From assembly GCA_964530695.1 (NCBI GenBank), contig CAZGYQ010000047.1, forward strand, positions 1 to 25,412: a stretch of 25,412 nt of DNA. The letters are read 5' to 3'. The notes beneath the pieces were generated by a model. It saw nothing but the letters and a program-made list of their open reading frames with translations, was not told where the DNA came from and did no database searches. The stretch is from VFBF01 sp964530695. GTDB lineage: Bacteria; Pseudomonadota; Alphaproteobacteria; Caulobacterales; Aquidulcibacteraceae. The translations under genes and the position numbers were made by a program. The first letter of the stretch is position 1; every line of letters starts with the position of its first letter. This document shows, one piece after another, positions 7,072 through 14,069 of this stretch.

Positions 7072-7080
7072 CGAACGTGG

Positions 7081-7096
7081 TTAACCGGGCGTTTAC
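7081..7096 (+). promoter_or_regulatory. CtrA-like box between flgB and fliO
   Basis: TTAA-N7-TTTAC at 7081-7096 matches the CtrA full-site consensus TTAA-N7-TTAAC with one mismatch. It is 45-60 nt before the fliO start, the right distance for a CtrA site over the -35 of a short-leader promoter. In Caulobacter, early flagellar basal-body and export genes are direct CtrA targets, which fits this location. CtrA itself is not in the window. Confidence 0.6.
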
Positions 7097-7140
7097 TGCC
7101 GCCGCCCGGACCATCGGGCGCGTCGAACGGAGCGTCCAGA

Positions 7141-7449
7141 ATGGACATTCTCGACTGGGTTCGCGCCCTTGTCGCCCTCGCTGCAACCCTTGCGCTCATT
7201 GGACTTGCGGCGCTTGGCGCGCGTCGGCTGGGCATGTTGCAGGACGCGGGCGTGGGGCAGGTGCGGCGAATGCGCGTGATGGAGCGATTGATGCTCGATC
7301 CGCGCCGCAGCGTCGTGATCGTGCGCGTTGATTCGGAGGATCACGTCCTTCTGCTGTCGCCATTCGGAGAGCGGGCGCTGGGGCGCACCGCCGCGGCGCC
7401 GGACGTAGTTTCGTCTCCGCCGGAATCGCCGGAGGAGTCCGCGCAGTGA
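7141..7449 (+). CDS. fliO: Flagellar biosynthesis protein FliO
   Basis: A 102-residue bitopic membrane protein. Residues about 5-27 (WVRALVALAATLALIGLAAL) are the single membrane span; after it comes the conserved cytoplasmic FliO domain with MRVMERLMLDPRRSVVIVRVD and HVLLLSP. FliO helps assemble the FliP ring of the flagellar export gate. The gene overlaps fliP by 4 nt, so translation is coupled. Length is at the short end of this variable family, with a Pro/Ser/Glu-rich tail. Confidence 0.93.
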   Translation: MDILDWVRALVALAATLALIGLAALGARRLGMLQDAGVGQVRRMRVMERLMLDPRRSVVIVRVDSEDHVLLLSPFGERALGRTAAAPDVVSSPPESPEESAQ

Positions 7450-8240
7450 TACACCGGTCTCGCCTTTCGTGGTTTGCGCCCCTGGCCGCGTCGCTCGTCG
7501 TCGCGGCGGGGCTCGTCTTTCTGCCCGGCGTCGCGCACGCGCAGGAGGCGGCGCCCGCGATCAACATCGACCTCGGCAGCGGCGGCGGGCTGACAGAGCG
7601 CATCCTGCAGTTGATGGCGCTGGTCACGGTGCTGTCGATCGCCCCGTCCGTGCTCATCATGACCACGAGCTTCATCCGGATCGTGGTGGTGCTGTCCCTG
7701 CTGCGGACGGCGATCGGCCTGCAACAGGCTCCGCCGAACGCGGTGATCGTGTCGCTGGCGCTGTTCCTGACGGCGTTCGTGATGCAGCCGACCTGGCAGG
7801 CCGCCTGGGAAAGCGGCGTCAAGCCGGTTATGGATCAGGAGATGACCCTCACCGAAGGGTTTCCGCGCATCGCCGAGCCGGTGAAAGGGTTCATGCTGGC
7901 GCACACGCGCCAGGAAGACCTCGGGCTCTTCATCGATATGGCCAAGCTCGACCCCGCGCCGCAGAAGGCCGAGGACACGCCCATCCACGTGGTCATCCCG
8001 GCGTTCATGATCTCCGAGCTGCGGCGCGCCTTCGAGATCGGGTTCATGCTTTTCATCCCGTTCCTGGTGATCGACCTCGTGGTGTCGTCACTGCTCATGA
8101 GCATGGGGATGATGATGGTCCCGCCGGTGACCATCAGCTTGCCGTTCAAGCTGATCTTCTTCGTCCTCGTGGACGGTTGGCGGCTGGTGGCCGGGAGCCT
8201 TGTGGAAAGCTTTGTCGCCGGCGCGCCGCCGGGCGGGTAA
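7446..8240 (+). CDS. fliP: Flagellar export gate protein FliP
   Basis: A 264-residue core component of the flagellar type III export gate (five FliP subunits per gate). It starts with GTG 7446, overlapping the TGA of fliO. Residues 1-35 or so form a cleavable signal peptide ending VAHAQ, a known feature of FliP. Conserved segments follow: VLSIAPSVLIMTTSFIRIVVVLSLLRTAIGLQQ (in two parts), a periplasmic helix region with MTLTEGFPRI, and the C-terminal VIPAFMISELRRAFEIGF with SMGMMMVPP. Four membrane segments are visible. fliQ, fliR and flhB are not adjacent, so the gate genes are split in this genome. Confidence 0.97.
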   Translation: MIHRSRLSWFAPLAASLVVAAGLVFLPGVAHAQEAAPAINIDLGSGGGLTERILQLMALVTVLSIAPSVLIMTTSFIRIVVVLSLLRTAIGLQQAPPNAVIVSLALFLTAFVMQPTWQAAWESGVKPVMDQEMTLTEGFPRIAEPVKGFMLAHTRQEDLGLFIDMAKLDPAPQKAEDTPIHVVIPAFMISELRRAFEIGFMLFIPFLVIDLVVSSLLMSMGMMMVPPVTISLPFKLIFFVLVDGWRLVAGSLVESFVAGAPPGG

Positions 8241-8273
8241 CGCAAGACCCGTGAGCGGTGTTTCAGGTGGCGA

Positions 8274-8372
8274 TCAGGCGTCCAGCCCGTAGTGCGAGAC
8301 CAGCCGGGCCCCGAAATCATCCGCCGAAGGGGAGAAGAAGCGGCTGATTGCGCGTATCACGCTGGTCCACAC
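8274..8372 (-). CDS. 32-residue small protein, unknown function
   Basis: A GTG start at 8370-8372 is preceded by a strong Shine-Dalgarno GAGAGGA (8380-8386 on this strand) at seven bases. It reads VWTSVIRAISRFFSPSADDF followed by GARLVSHYGLDA and a TGA at 8274-8276. The first 13 residues would form an amphipathic helix (W, V, I, I, F, F on one side, R on the other), the second half a short acidic/aromatic segment. Length excludes it from most gene finders. It is 116 nt downstream of the TIR gene on the same strand and 33 nt from the convergent fliP stop. Whether it belongs with the TIR genes is open; it is supported by ribosome-binding site and composition only. Confidence 0.5.
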   Translation of the reverse strand: MWTSVIRAISRFFSPSADDFGARLVSHYGLDA

Positions 8373-8488
8373 GGCTGTTTCCTCTCGTTCGTCACATTGC
8401 CGGCTATTAGAACGCATCTCCGCTACGATTCGGTTTAACTCAGAATACTAAAGTGACGCCGTGTGGCAGTAATAGCGCGCGCTTGCGC

Positions 8489-10045
8489 CTACCTTGGCGG
8501 GACGGGCTGTTGCTGTTGGGGCGCGACGACCGCCGTGCGGGGCTGGATTGTCTTCAACACCGCGGGGTTGAGGGGCAGCGGCCCGACGCTTCGGCACGCT
8601 TGACCAAAGCTGCCGGCTGAGCGGCGCTCCGGACTCAGTTGTTGGAGGCTCGCCGCCGCCGCCGCGCAGGATTTCAGGCGGTCAACATCCGTCGTTGCGT
8701 TGGGAGCGATGGCCGCCACAAGGGTCGCCTCCTGGCGGGAAAGTCGGCCATCGACTGTAAATTCGGCTGTAGGTTGAGGCGCGGGGCACAGGCGCGCGAG
8801 CCGTGTGGCGCAATCGTCAAGCGCGCGAACATCGACCGTAGCGGGCGTCGTTGGTTGCGTTGGGGCCGTTGAAGTGACGCCCGGCGTTCTCTGGGGCGGC
8901 GGCGTCGTCGCCGGTGTTGCGGCGACTGCAGGCCAGGAAAGCCCGTTACAGGCCTGCGAGAGGATCGAGCCGCCGCCGCCCGTCGCGCGCCGGCTGGATG
9001 CCGACACCTGGTCGAGGCGTGATTTGCAGGCGCCTGCGGCGTTCGCGTCGAAGGGGCTTGAGAGGTCGAACTGCAACGCGGTCAGGAAGCGCCGTTCGGC
9101 CCCGGCCAGCCCGGCATCCGCCCGAAATCCGACTGGCGAGGCGTTCGCCGGCGCACGCGGGCACAGGCGCGCAAACGCCTGCGCGCAGTCGTCGAGAGAG
9201 CCCAGTGCGGCGCGATCGTCGGTGCGCGGGGGCGTCGCGGGGGGCAAAGGCGCAGCCGGCTTGTCTTCGGGCAGGCTCGGGGGCGGCGGCGTGACGCCCG
9301 GGGAAGGGATAGAAGTCGAAGCCGGGGGAGCGGAGGGCTCTGGGGTCGCGGTCGGCGCGCTCGGGGTGATCGCCGGGGCCTCAGGGGCCGGCGCGGGAAG
9401 GCTATGCGGCGGTGGCGCAAGCACGCCGGTTTCGGTCAGCAGGCCTTGGCCAAACCACAGACCCCCGGTGATGACGACGGTCGCGATGACCGCGCCCATC
9501 GCCAGGCGCGACGCGCGCGGCGCCATTTTTCCGCGCGTTGCGGATGCAGAATAGCGACCGACGCTTTCAGCCTGCCCGGCGGCGGAAGCGTAACCGCGAC
9601 CTTCCGCGCCGTGCGCTTCGCCGGGCGGCGGCGCGCCTGCGAGAAGGCGCCGCTTTGCCTCCACCAGCGCCCGCACCTGTTGAAGGACCGCCACCCACTC
9701 CGCGTCGTCGGCGTCGCCGCGCCAGCGCGCGAGATCGGCGGTCTGAATCATGTTGTAGGGAATGGGCGGCGCGCAGTTCCCGATCATGACCGGCACGAAC
9801 GCCTTGCGCGCGTGGCCGTGCTGCGTCTCGGCCACGACCCAGTCCGACTTGACGGATTTCGGCGACCAGACAGTGACCACGGCGGCGGCGTTGTCGAGGG
9901 CTCGCCGGATGGCGTCGTTCCACTTCTTGCCGGGCCGGATCTCGGGGTCCCACCAGACCGCGAACCCCTCAGCGGCGAGGCCATGCGCTATGAGCCGGAC
10001 CTTGTTGCGATCGTCGCGGGAATAGGAAATGAACACGTCGGTCAT
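8489..10045 (-). CDS. Membrane-anchored TIR protein with duplicated four-cysteine periplasmic module
   Basis: A 518-residue protein. Residues 1-130 are a TIR domain: DVFISYSRDD (strand A/box 1), FAVWWDPEIRPG (BB-loop region) and SDWVVAETQ, where W69 and E73 form the W-x-x-x-E pattern of TIR NAD-cleaving enzymes. A single membrane helix follows at about 181-203, with Arg/Lys before it (N-terminus inside). Residues 210-280 are a Pro/Ala/Ser/Thr linker. Then come two copies of a module beginning LDDCAxxxARLCP: cysteines 287, 295, 340, 366 in the first and 412, 420, 460, 484 in the second. The modules should face the periplasm. NAD cleavage and a sensing role are inferred. The paralogous TIR gene is 80 nt upstream on the same strand. 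Confidence 0.85.
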   Translation of the reverse strand: MTDVFISYSRDDRNKVRLIAHGLAAEGFAVWWDPEIRPGKKWNDAIRRALDNAAAVVTVWSPKSVKSDWVVAETQHGHARKAFVPVMIGNCAPPIPYNMIQTADLARWRGDADDAEWVAVLQQVRALVEAKRRLLAGAPPPGEAHGAEGRGYASAAGQAESVGRYSASATRGKMAPRASRLAMGAVIATVVITGGLWFGQGLLTETGVLAPPPHSLPAPAPEAPAITPSAPTATPEPSAPPASTSIPSPGVTPPPPSLPEDKPAAPLPPATPPRTDDRAALGSLDDCAQAFARLCPRAPANASPVGFRADAGLAGAERRFLTALQFDLSSPFDANAAGACKSRLDQVSASSRRATGGGGSILSQACNGLSWPAVAATPATTPPPQRTPGVTSTAPTQPTTPATVDVRALDDCATRLARLCPAPQPTAEFTVDGRLSRQEATLVAAIAPNATTDVDRLKSCAAAAASLQQLSPERRSAGSFGQACRSVGPLPLNPAVLKTIQPRTAVVAPQQQQPVPPR

Positions 10046-10125
10046 GGCAGACCCCCTAGGTCATGGCAGCGCAGAGTAGCACAGCATTTTGCGGAGGGGA
10101 TCGGCGTGACCGGGGTCGCGCGATG

Positions 10126-11469
10126 TCAGCGAGGCGCGATCCGCAGGCGCAGGACTTTTTCGCGCCCCGAGCCTTCGATGCCCTCCACGTGAACGACCCG
10201 GATTTCGTTGGCGCTGGTGCGGACGCACACGCCCAACCCGCGCGCCAGTTCCCGGGCGCCGATGGGCGTCCGCCGCATAACGGCGCCGCTGCGGGAGCAT
10301 TCCGCCTTGGTCGCCCTGTTGATGGACACCACCCGCATACGGGCGCCGTTTGTGACGCCTAGGTAGAGCCCGTCGCCTGAGCGGTCGGGAGCGAACCAGA
10401 TGTCTGTCCGATGGGCCGGGTCGGCGGCGTCGATGTCTACGAAACGGCCTTGCCGGAGGTTGATCCTGTGCACCGCGGCCGGTGCGGACGGCGGGGCCGT
10501 GACGACGACGGCCGCCTGCGTGTTCGCCATGACGGGCGAGGGCTCGGCGTCTGCGAATGGGGGGTCCGGTTCGACTGGCGCGCGCGGTATCTGGCGCAAT
10601 ACCGGCGGCGGCACCCATCCGTCATCCCAACCGGGCCTGTCGTCGGGGGTATGGCCGGCCGGAGCGGCGACGGGCGTCATGACGGTTTCCGCGACCGGGG
10701 GCGAGGTCTGGTTTTGGGCCGCGGGCGCATCTGCGGCCGCCATATCGTCGACAGGGAGAGAGGCGTCAGCCACAGTCGCGCGCCCGGCCAAGGGGGGCTC
10801 GGTCGGCGCTTGCGGGATCGTCGCGATTTGGGATTCTGGCTGGAGCGCCGCCTGCCAGCGCGCAGTTTCCTGCCGGAGTTCATCGCGGAAGTACCAGCCG
10901 GCCGCCGCGAGGCCGCCAATCGCCAGGACCAGAAGCGCGGATGCCGCGGACGGCCCGCGTTTCTCCTCGGGCATGGAGGGAGGGAGGGACAACGGCGCGC
11001 TATAGTAAGGGGGGCGTTGCGGCGGCGGCGGGGGACGTTGCGGCGGCAGAGGCTGGCCCTCGACGTGCTTGACCTCGGCGATCTGCATCTTCGCACGGAC
11101 AGGCTCGCGCAGTCGTATCCATGCGACGTCGATGGAATCGCCTTCCCAGTCCTGCATGTCGATCGTTGGTGCGGTGTCGAAGGGCGATGGCGGCGGGGTC
11201 TTGTCCGAGGTGATTGAAATCAGCGCGCCGCGTCCGAAGCCGGCGGTCGCCTCTCCGAGGACGGCCGGCGAGTGCGCGGCCTGCTTTGACCAGATGACGA
11301 TGACGCAGGCGCTGTGCGCGAGTGCGCTCGACACCGCTTCGCTCCAGCTGTCGCCAGGGCGGTCGCTCCGGTCCCACCAGACGGAGTGACCGTCGGCGGC
11401 GATACGGTGGGCGATGAGGCGTGCAAGCTTGCGCTGGGCGTGGTGATAGGAAATGAACGCCTGGCTCAT
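10126..11469 (-). CDS. Membrane-anchored TIR protein with unknown periplasmic domain
   Basis: A 447-residue protein. ATG 11467-11469 (MSQAFISYHH) is the true start, because the longer open frame adds over 240 residues lacking any domain signature. Residues 1-120 form a TIR domain alignable without gaps to the downstream paralog up to residue 73: LARLIAHRIAADGHSVWWD, and AVLGEATAG with Glu73, but the Trp of W-x-x-x-E is Ala69. A polyproline stretch (141-153) precedes the membrane helix (about 175-194). Residues 200-330 are a disordered Pro/Ala/Asp linker and 333-447 an unrecognised, probably beta-rich domain with Cys391 and Cys415. It is first of the two TIR genes and divergent from the RNA methyltransferase gene. 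Confidence 0.82.
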   Translation of the reverse strand: MSQAFISYHHAQRKLARLIAHRIAADGHSVWWDRSDRPGDSWSEAVSSALAHSACVIVIWSKQAAHSPAVLGEATAGFGRGALISITSDKTPPPSPFDTAPTIDMQDWEGDSIDVAWIRLREPVRAKMQIAEVKHVEGQPLPPQRPPPPPQRPPYYSAPLSLPPSMPEEKRGPSAASALLVLAIGGLAAAGWYFRDELRQETARWQAALQPESQIATIPQAPTEPPLAGRATVADASLPVDDMAAADAPAAQNQTSPPVAETVMTPVAAPAGHTPDDRPGWDDGWVPPPVLRQIPRAPVEPDPPFADAEPSPVMANTQAAVVVTAPPSAPAAVHRINLRQGRFVDIDAADPAHRTDIWFAPDRSGDGLYLGVTNGARMRVVSINRATKAECSRSGAVMRRTPIGARELARGLGVCVRTSANEIRVVHVEGIEGSGREKVLRLRIAPR

Positions 11470-11541
11470 GTATTTTCCGCTGACTACGCCCAGATCCCGC
11501 TTCCTCTCTAGCGCGCGCCATCGGCAACGCCACATGCCAAG

Positions 11542-11577
11542 CGCACGTGTTGCCATGATTTCATCATGACACGTGCG
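11542..11577. promoter_or_regulatory. Nested palindrome over the methyltransferase start codon
   Basis: CGCACGTGT (11542-11550) and ACACGTGCG (11569-11577) are perfect complements and enclose CATGAT-TTC-ATCATG (11554-11568), itself a perfect stem. In RNA this folds into one 15-bp hairpin with a 3-nt bulge and buries ATG 11566-11568. It lies in the 96-nt divergent region between the TIR pair and the methyltransferase gene, so it could equally be a DNA operator. Confidence 0.45.
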
Positions 11578-12381
11578 AGAGACATGCCGCCAGCCATTGA
11601 ACAGGTCTGGCCGGCCATTTGCCTTGTGCGTCCCCAGATGGGGGAAAACATCGGCGCGGTTGCGCGTGTGATGCTCAATTTCGGTCTGGTGAGCCTGCGG
11701 CTGGTGGAGCCGCGCGACCGCTGGCCCAATCCCAAGGCGCAGATGGTGGCGTCCGGCGCGGATCGCGTGCTCGATGGTGCGCGGGTCGAGTGGCGGCTTG
11801 AGGACGCGCTTGCGGATGCGACACTGGTGATAGCCGCGACGGCGCGACCGCGCGACATGGAAAAACCCGTGTGGGGCGCGCGCGAGGCGGCGGCGAACGT
11901 GTATGCGGCGATCGATGCGGGCGAACGGCCCGTCATCCTGTTCGGCGCCGAGGCGACGGGCATGACGAGCGACGAGGTCTCGCGCGCGGACGCAATCGTC
12001 ACGCTGCCGGTCAATCCGGGGTTCGCCTCGCTCAATCTTGCGAACGCGGTGGCGGTGATGGCGTTCGCGCTTGGCGAGGCGCGACAGGACACGACGCGCC
12101 CGGCATGGTTTCAGGACTCGCAGTCGCCGCCGGCGGTGCAGGCCGAGATCGACGGCCTGATGAATCATTTCGAGACCGAACTGGATATCGGGCGCTTCTA
12201 TCATCCGCCGGAGAAGGCGCCGCTGATGCGCCAGAACCTGCGCAACATCTTTCTCAAGGCGCGCCTTACAGAACAGGAAGTGCGCACCCTGCGCGGCGCC
12301 ATCAAGGCGCTCACCGTGGGCCGCGGCGGTCGCAAAAAAGCCAGACCGGGCGGCGATGAGATCGACGAGAACGAAACCTGA
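11566..12381 (+). CDS. SpoU-family RNA 2'-O-methyltransferase, TrmJ-like
   Basis: A 271-residue SPOUT methyltransferase. Motif 1 is at residues 22-40 (RPQMGENIGAVARVMLNFG, with Asn28 and Arg34), motif 2 FGAEATGM at 126-133 and motif 3 LPVNPGFASLNLANAV at 147-162. The last two build the SAM-binding trefoil knot. The C-terminal 90 residues are a helical extension with a basic tail (GRGGRKKARP), as in TrmJ, which methylates the ribose of tRNA position 32. Assignment to TrmJ rather than another SpoU subfamily is by overall pattern. ATG 11584 is an alternative start (MPPAIEQ) that avoids the hairpin; neither start has a good Shine-Dalgarno. Confidence 0.88.
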   Translation: MTRARDMPPAIEQVWPAICLVRPQMGENIGAVARVMLNFGLVSLRLVEPRDRWPNPKAQMVASGADRVLDGARVEWRLEDALADATLVIAATARPRDMEKPVWGAREAAANVYAAIDAGERPVILFGAEATGMTSDEVSRADAIVTLPVNPGFASLNLANAVAVMAFALGEARQDTTRPAWFQDSQSPPAVQAEIDGLMNHFETELDIGRFYHPPEKAPLMRQNLRNIFLKARLTEQEVRTLRGAIKALTVGRGGRKKARPGGDEIDENET

Positions 12382-12472
12382 AGATCGTGACGTTCTCCCG
12401 GTTCACCTCCTGCGCGAACTGGTTTATTCACCGCGTCGATACGGTGCGGCGAGGGAAAGCAGAGGTGAGTTC

Positions 12473-13009
12473 ATGCGCTGGATGCGGCGCCTCATGCCCG
12501 GAAAAGACACGCACGAAGCCCTCTCGCCATGGGGCGGCGAGCAGGTCGACGTCGAGCTCTACTGGGCGCAGGCGTGGGCTGACCTGCGCATTCGTCAGGG
12601 CGAGATGGCGCGCCGGCTGAAGCTCACCGACGCCACATGGCGTGTGAACCAGGAAGCCGGCCTCATTGAATTCGAGCGCGCGGACGGCGCGCTGGTGCGC
12701 GCGCCGGTGCAGATCATCGGCTCATGGAATCCGAAGAATGAGATGTTCACGTGGGGCTGGGACCACCCCAGCGTGCACACGCGCTGCCGGGCCGATGCGG
12801 AACGCACGCGCTGGTTCGGCGACGCCCACGAAGTGCGCGATCTCACCGCCCGGCAGGTGCGGGTGAGCGAAGCTGAGGCGTGGCGCCTGACGGCGGTGGC
12901 GATGAAGGTCAACGCAGCGCAAGGCGCCTATCGGGGGCCGACGGAAGGTCCGGTCGTGTTCATGACGATGGGCGACCTCAAGGTCCTCGGCGAAGATCCG
13001 CCGGGCTGA
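12473..13009 (+). CDS. DUF6882-like protein
   Basis: A 178-residue protein, probably cytoplasmic. ATG 12473 follows a Shine-Dalgarno-like GAGGTGA at 12462-12468; the open frame to 12356 overlaps the methyltransferase gene and is rejected. The central segment RAPVQIIGSWNPKNEMFTWG continuing WDHPSV matches the W-x-W core of the DUF6882 family, and the C-terminal part has an alpha/beta pattern ending VVFMTMGDLKVLGE. No catalytic motif is recognisable and the family has no assigned function. It is 91 nt downstream of the methyltransferase gene and converges with the HIT gene, 5 nt between the stops. Confidence 0.72.
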   Translation: MRWMRRLMPGKDTHEALSPWGGEQVDVELYWAQAWADLRIRQGEMARRLKLTDATWRVNQEAGLIEFERADGALVRAPVQIIGSWNPKNEMFTWGWDHPSVHTRCRADAERTRWFGDAHEVRDLTARQVRVSEAEAWRLTAVAMKVNAAQGAYRGPTEGPVVFMTMGDLKVLGEDPPG

Positions 13010-13014
13010 GGTTC

Positions 13015-13419
13015 TCAGTCGCGCAACTTCCCGGAAAGCCGCGCCATGAGGGTCGCGCGCGCGCCATCTGCATAGGCGATCTTTCCGTCCACGCCCCACA
13101 CGGGCCCGGGCCACGCCGGGTCGCCGCTCCAGCGGCCGATCACGTGCACGTGGAGTTGCGGCGCGATGTTGCCGAGCGCGCCGATGTTCGTGCGCGTCAC
13201 GCCCGGCTCTGCGGCGACCGCGCGCGCGGCGGCGCGGACTTCGGCCATCAGTCGCGTCGCGTCGCGTTCATCGAGGTCGGTGATCTCGCTCGCGCCCGCC
13301 ACGCGCGGCACGAGCAGCAGCCACGGCCAGCGCGCATCCTCCTTGAGCAGGACGCTGCACAGCGGCAGGTCGAGAAAGGCGGTCGCGCTGCGGGCGAGGT
13401 CGGGCGAGAGGGCGAACAT
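13015..13419 (-). CDS. HIT-family nucleotide hydrolase/transferase
   Basis: A 134-residue HIT-domain protein. The histidine-triad motif reads QLHVHVIGR at residues 88-96: the first His of the triad is Gln88, while the nucleophile His90 and His92 are kept, as in many bacterial HIT proteins. TNIGALGNIAPQ precedes it, the usual position of the loop that contacts the nucleotide. WPWLLLVPR forms the early core strand. The family splits phosphoanhydride or phosphoramidate bonds on nucleotides (diadenosine polyphosphates, AMP-NH2 and others); the substrate here is unknown. It lies 129 nt downstream of the receiver protein on the same strand. Confidence 0.92.
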   Translation of the reverse strand: MFALSPDLARSATAFLDLPLCSVLLKEDARWPWLLLVPRVAGASEITDLDERDATRLMAEVRAAARAVAAEPGVTRTNIGALGNIAPQLHVHVIGRWSGDPAWPGPVWGVDGKIAYADGARATLMARLSGKLRD

Positions 13420-13548
13420 CCGCCCAGTCTAGCGCGCGGCGTGCGACGGGCCCATGTTCGGTGTCGCGGAAAGGGCGGCGGCGACAGTGCCTGTCGCGCC
13501 GAGAGGGTGGGCGTGTGGCGCGGCGGTCGCGCACGTCAATTGGTTGCT

Positions 13549-14046
13549 TCAGGTCTCGTCCGTCGAGGAATTGTCCTCTTGGCGCACGGGGTCGCGGACA
13601 TCATTGTGCGCGTCTGGGCGCAGATCCGATCCCGGAGTCCTGTCGGCCGAAACCGAAGAGCCCTGGTCGCTCAAGAGTGACTGGATGCAGGCGGAGAGCT
13701 GCCTGGACGAAACCGGCTTCAAAAGGACGCCACTTACACCCGCGCGCTTCATGGCTTCGATGCTGGCCTGGGTCACAACGGCGACTGTGATGCCGACGGG
13801 CAGGTTTGGGCGCGGGCTGTCGGGCGAGCAGCGGATCTGCTCAAGGGTGGCCATTGCGTCGCCATCGAGTTCAAAGTCGAGCAGCACGAAATCAGGCGAT
13901 CGCGCGCAGATCTGGCGGAAGGCCTCGCTTCCGTCCCGCGCCTGGCGGACATCACCGACGCCAAGCCCAAGCAGCAAGGAGGAAAGCACGGAACGGGTCG
14001 CCGCATTGTCGCCCGCTACCATGGCGGACAGTTTGTTATAGGCCAT
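13549..14046 (-). CDS. Stand-alone receiver-domain protein with atypical acidic pocket
   Basis: A 165-residue protein: receiver domain over residues 5-127 and a 38-residue disordered, Asp/Ser-rich tail. The phospho-acceptor is Asp57 (FVLLDFEL), the switch Thr is Thr92 (AVVTQAS) and the conserved lysine is Lys110 (LLKPVS). Strand 1 reads SAMVAGDNA, so only one acidic residue (Asp13) remains where two normally bind magnesium. There is no output domain, so it should work by protein contact, as CheY or DivK-type proteins do. It starts 23 nt after tipF on the same strand with AGGGAGA (14059-14065), so both are probably one operon, suggesting a role in flagellar or polar control. Confidence 0.88.
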   Translation of the reverse strand: MAYNKLSAMVAGDNAATRSVLSSLLLGLGVGDVRQARDGSEAFRQICARSPDFVLLDFELDGDAMATLEQIRCSPDSPRPNLPVGITVAVVTQASIEAMKRAGVSGVLLKPVSSRQLSACIQSLLSDQGSSVSADRTPGSDLRPDAHNDVRDPVRQEDNSSTDET

Positions 14047-14069
14047 GCGCGTTCGGTTTCTCCCTGTTG

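Noticed and set aside
11470..12204. 245-residue N-terminal extension of the second TIR protein
   Set aside because: Antisense to the methyltransferase gene; the TIR domain starts with MSQAFISY as in its sister protein.
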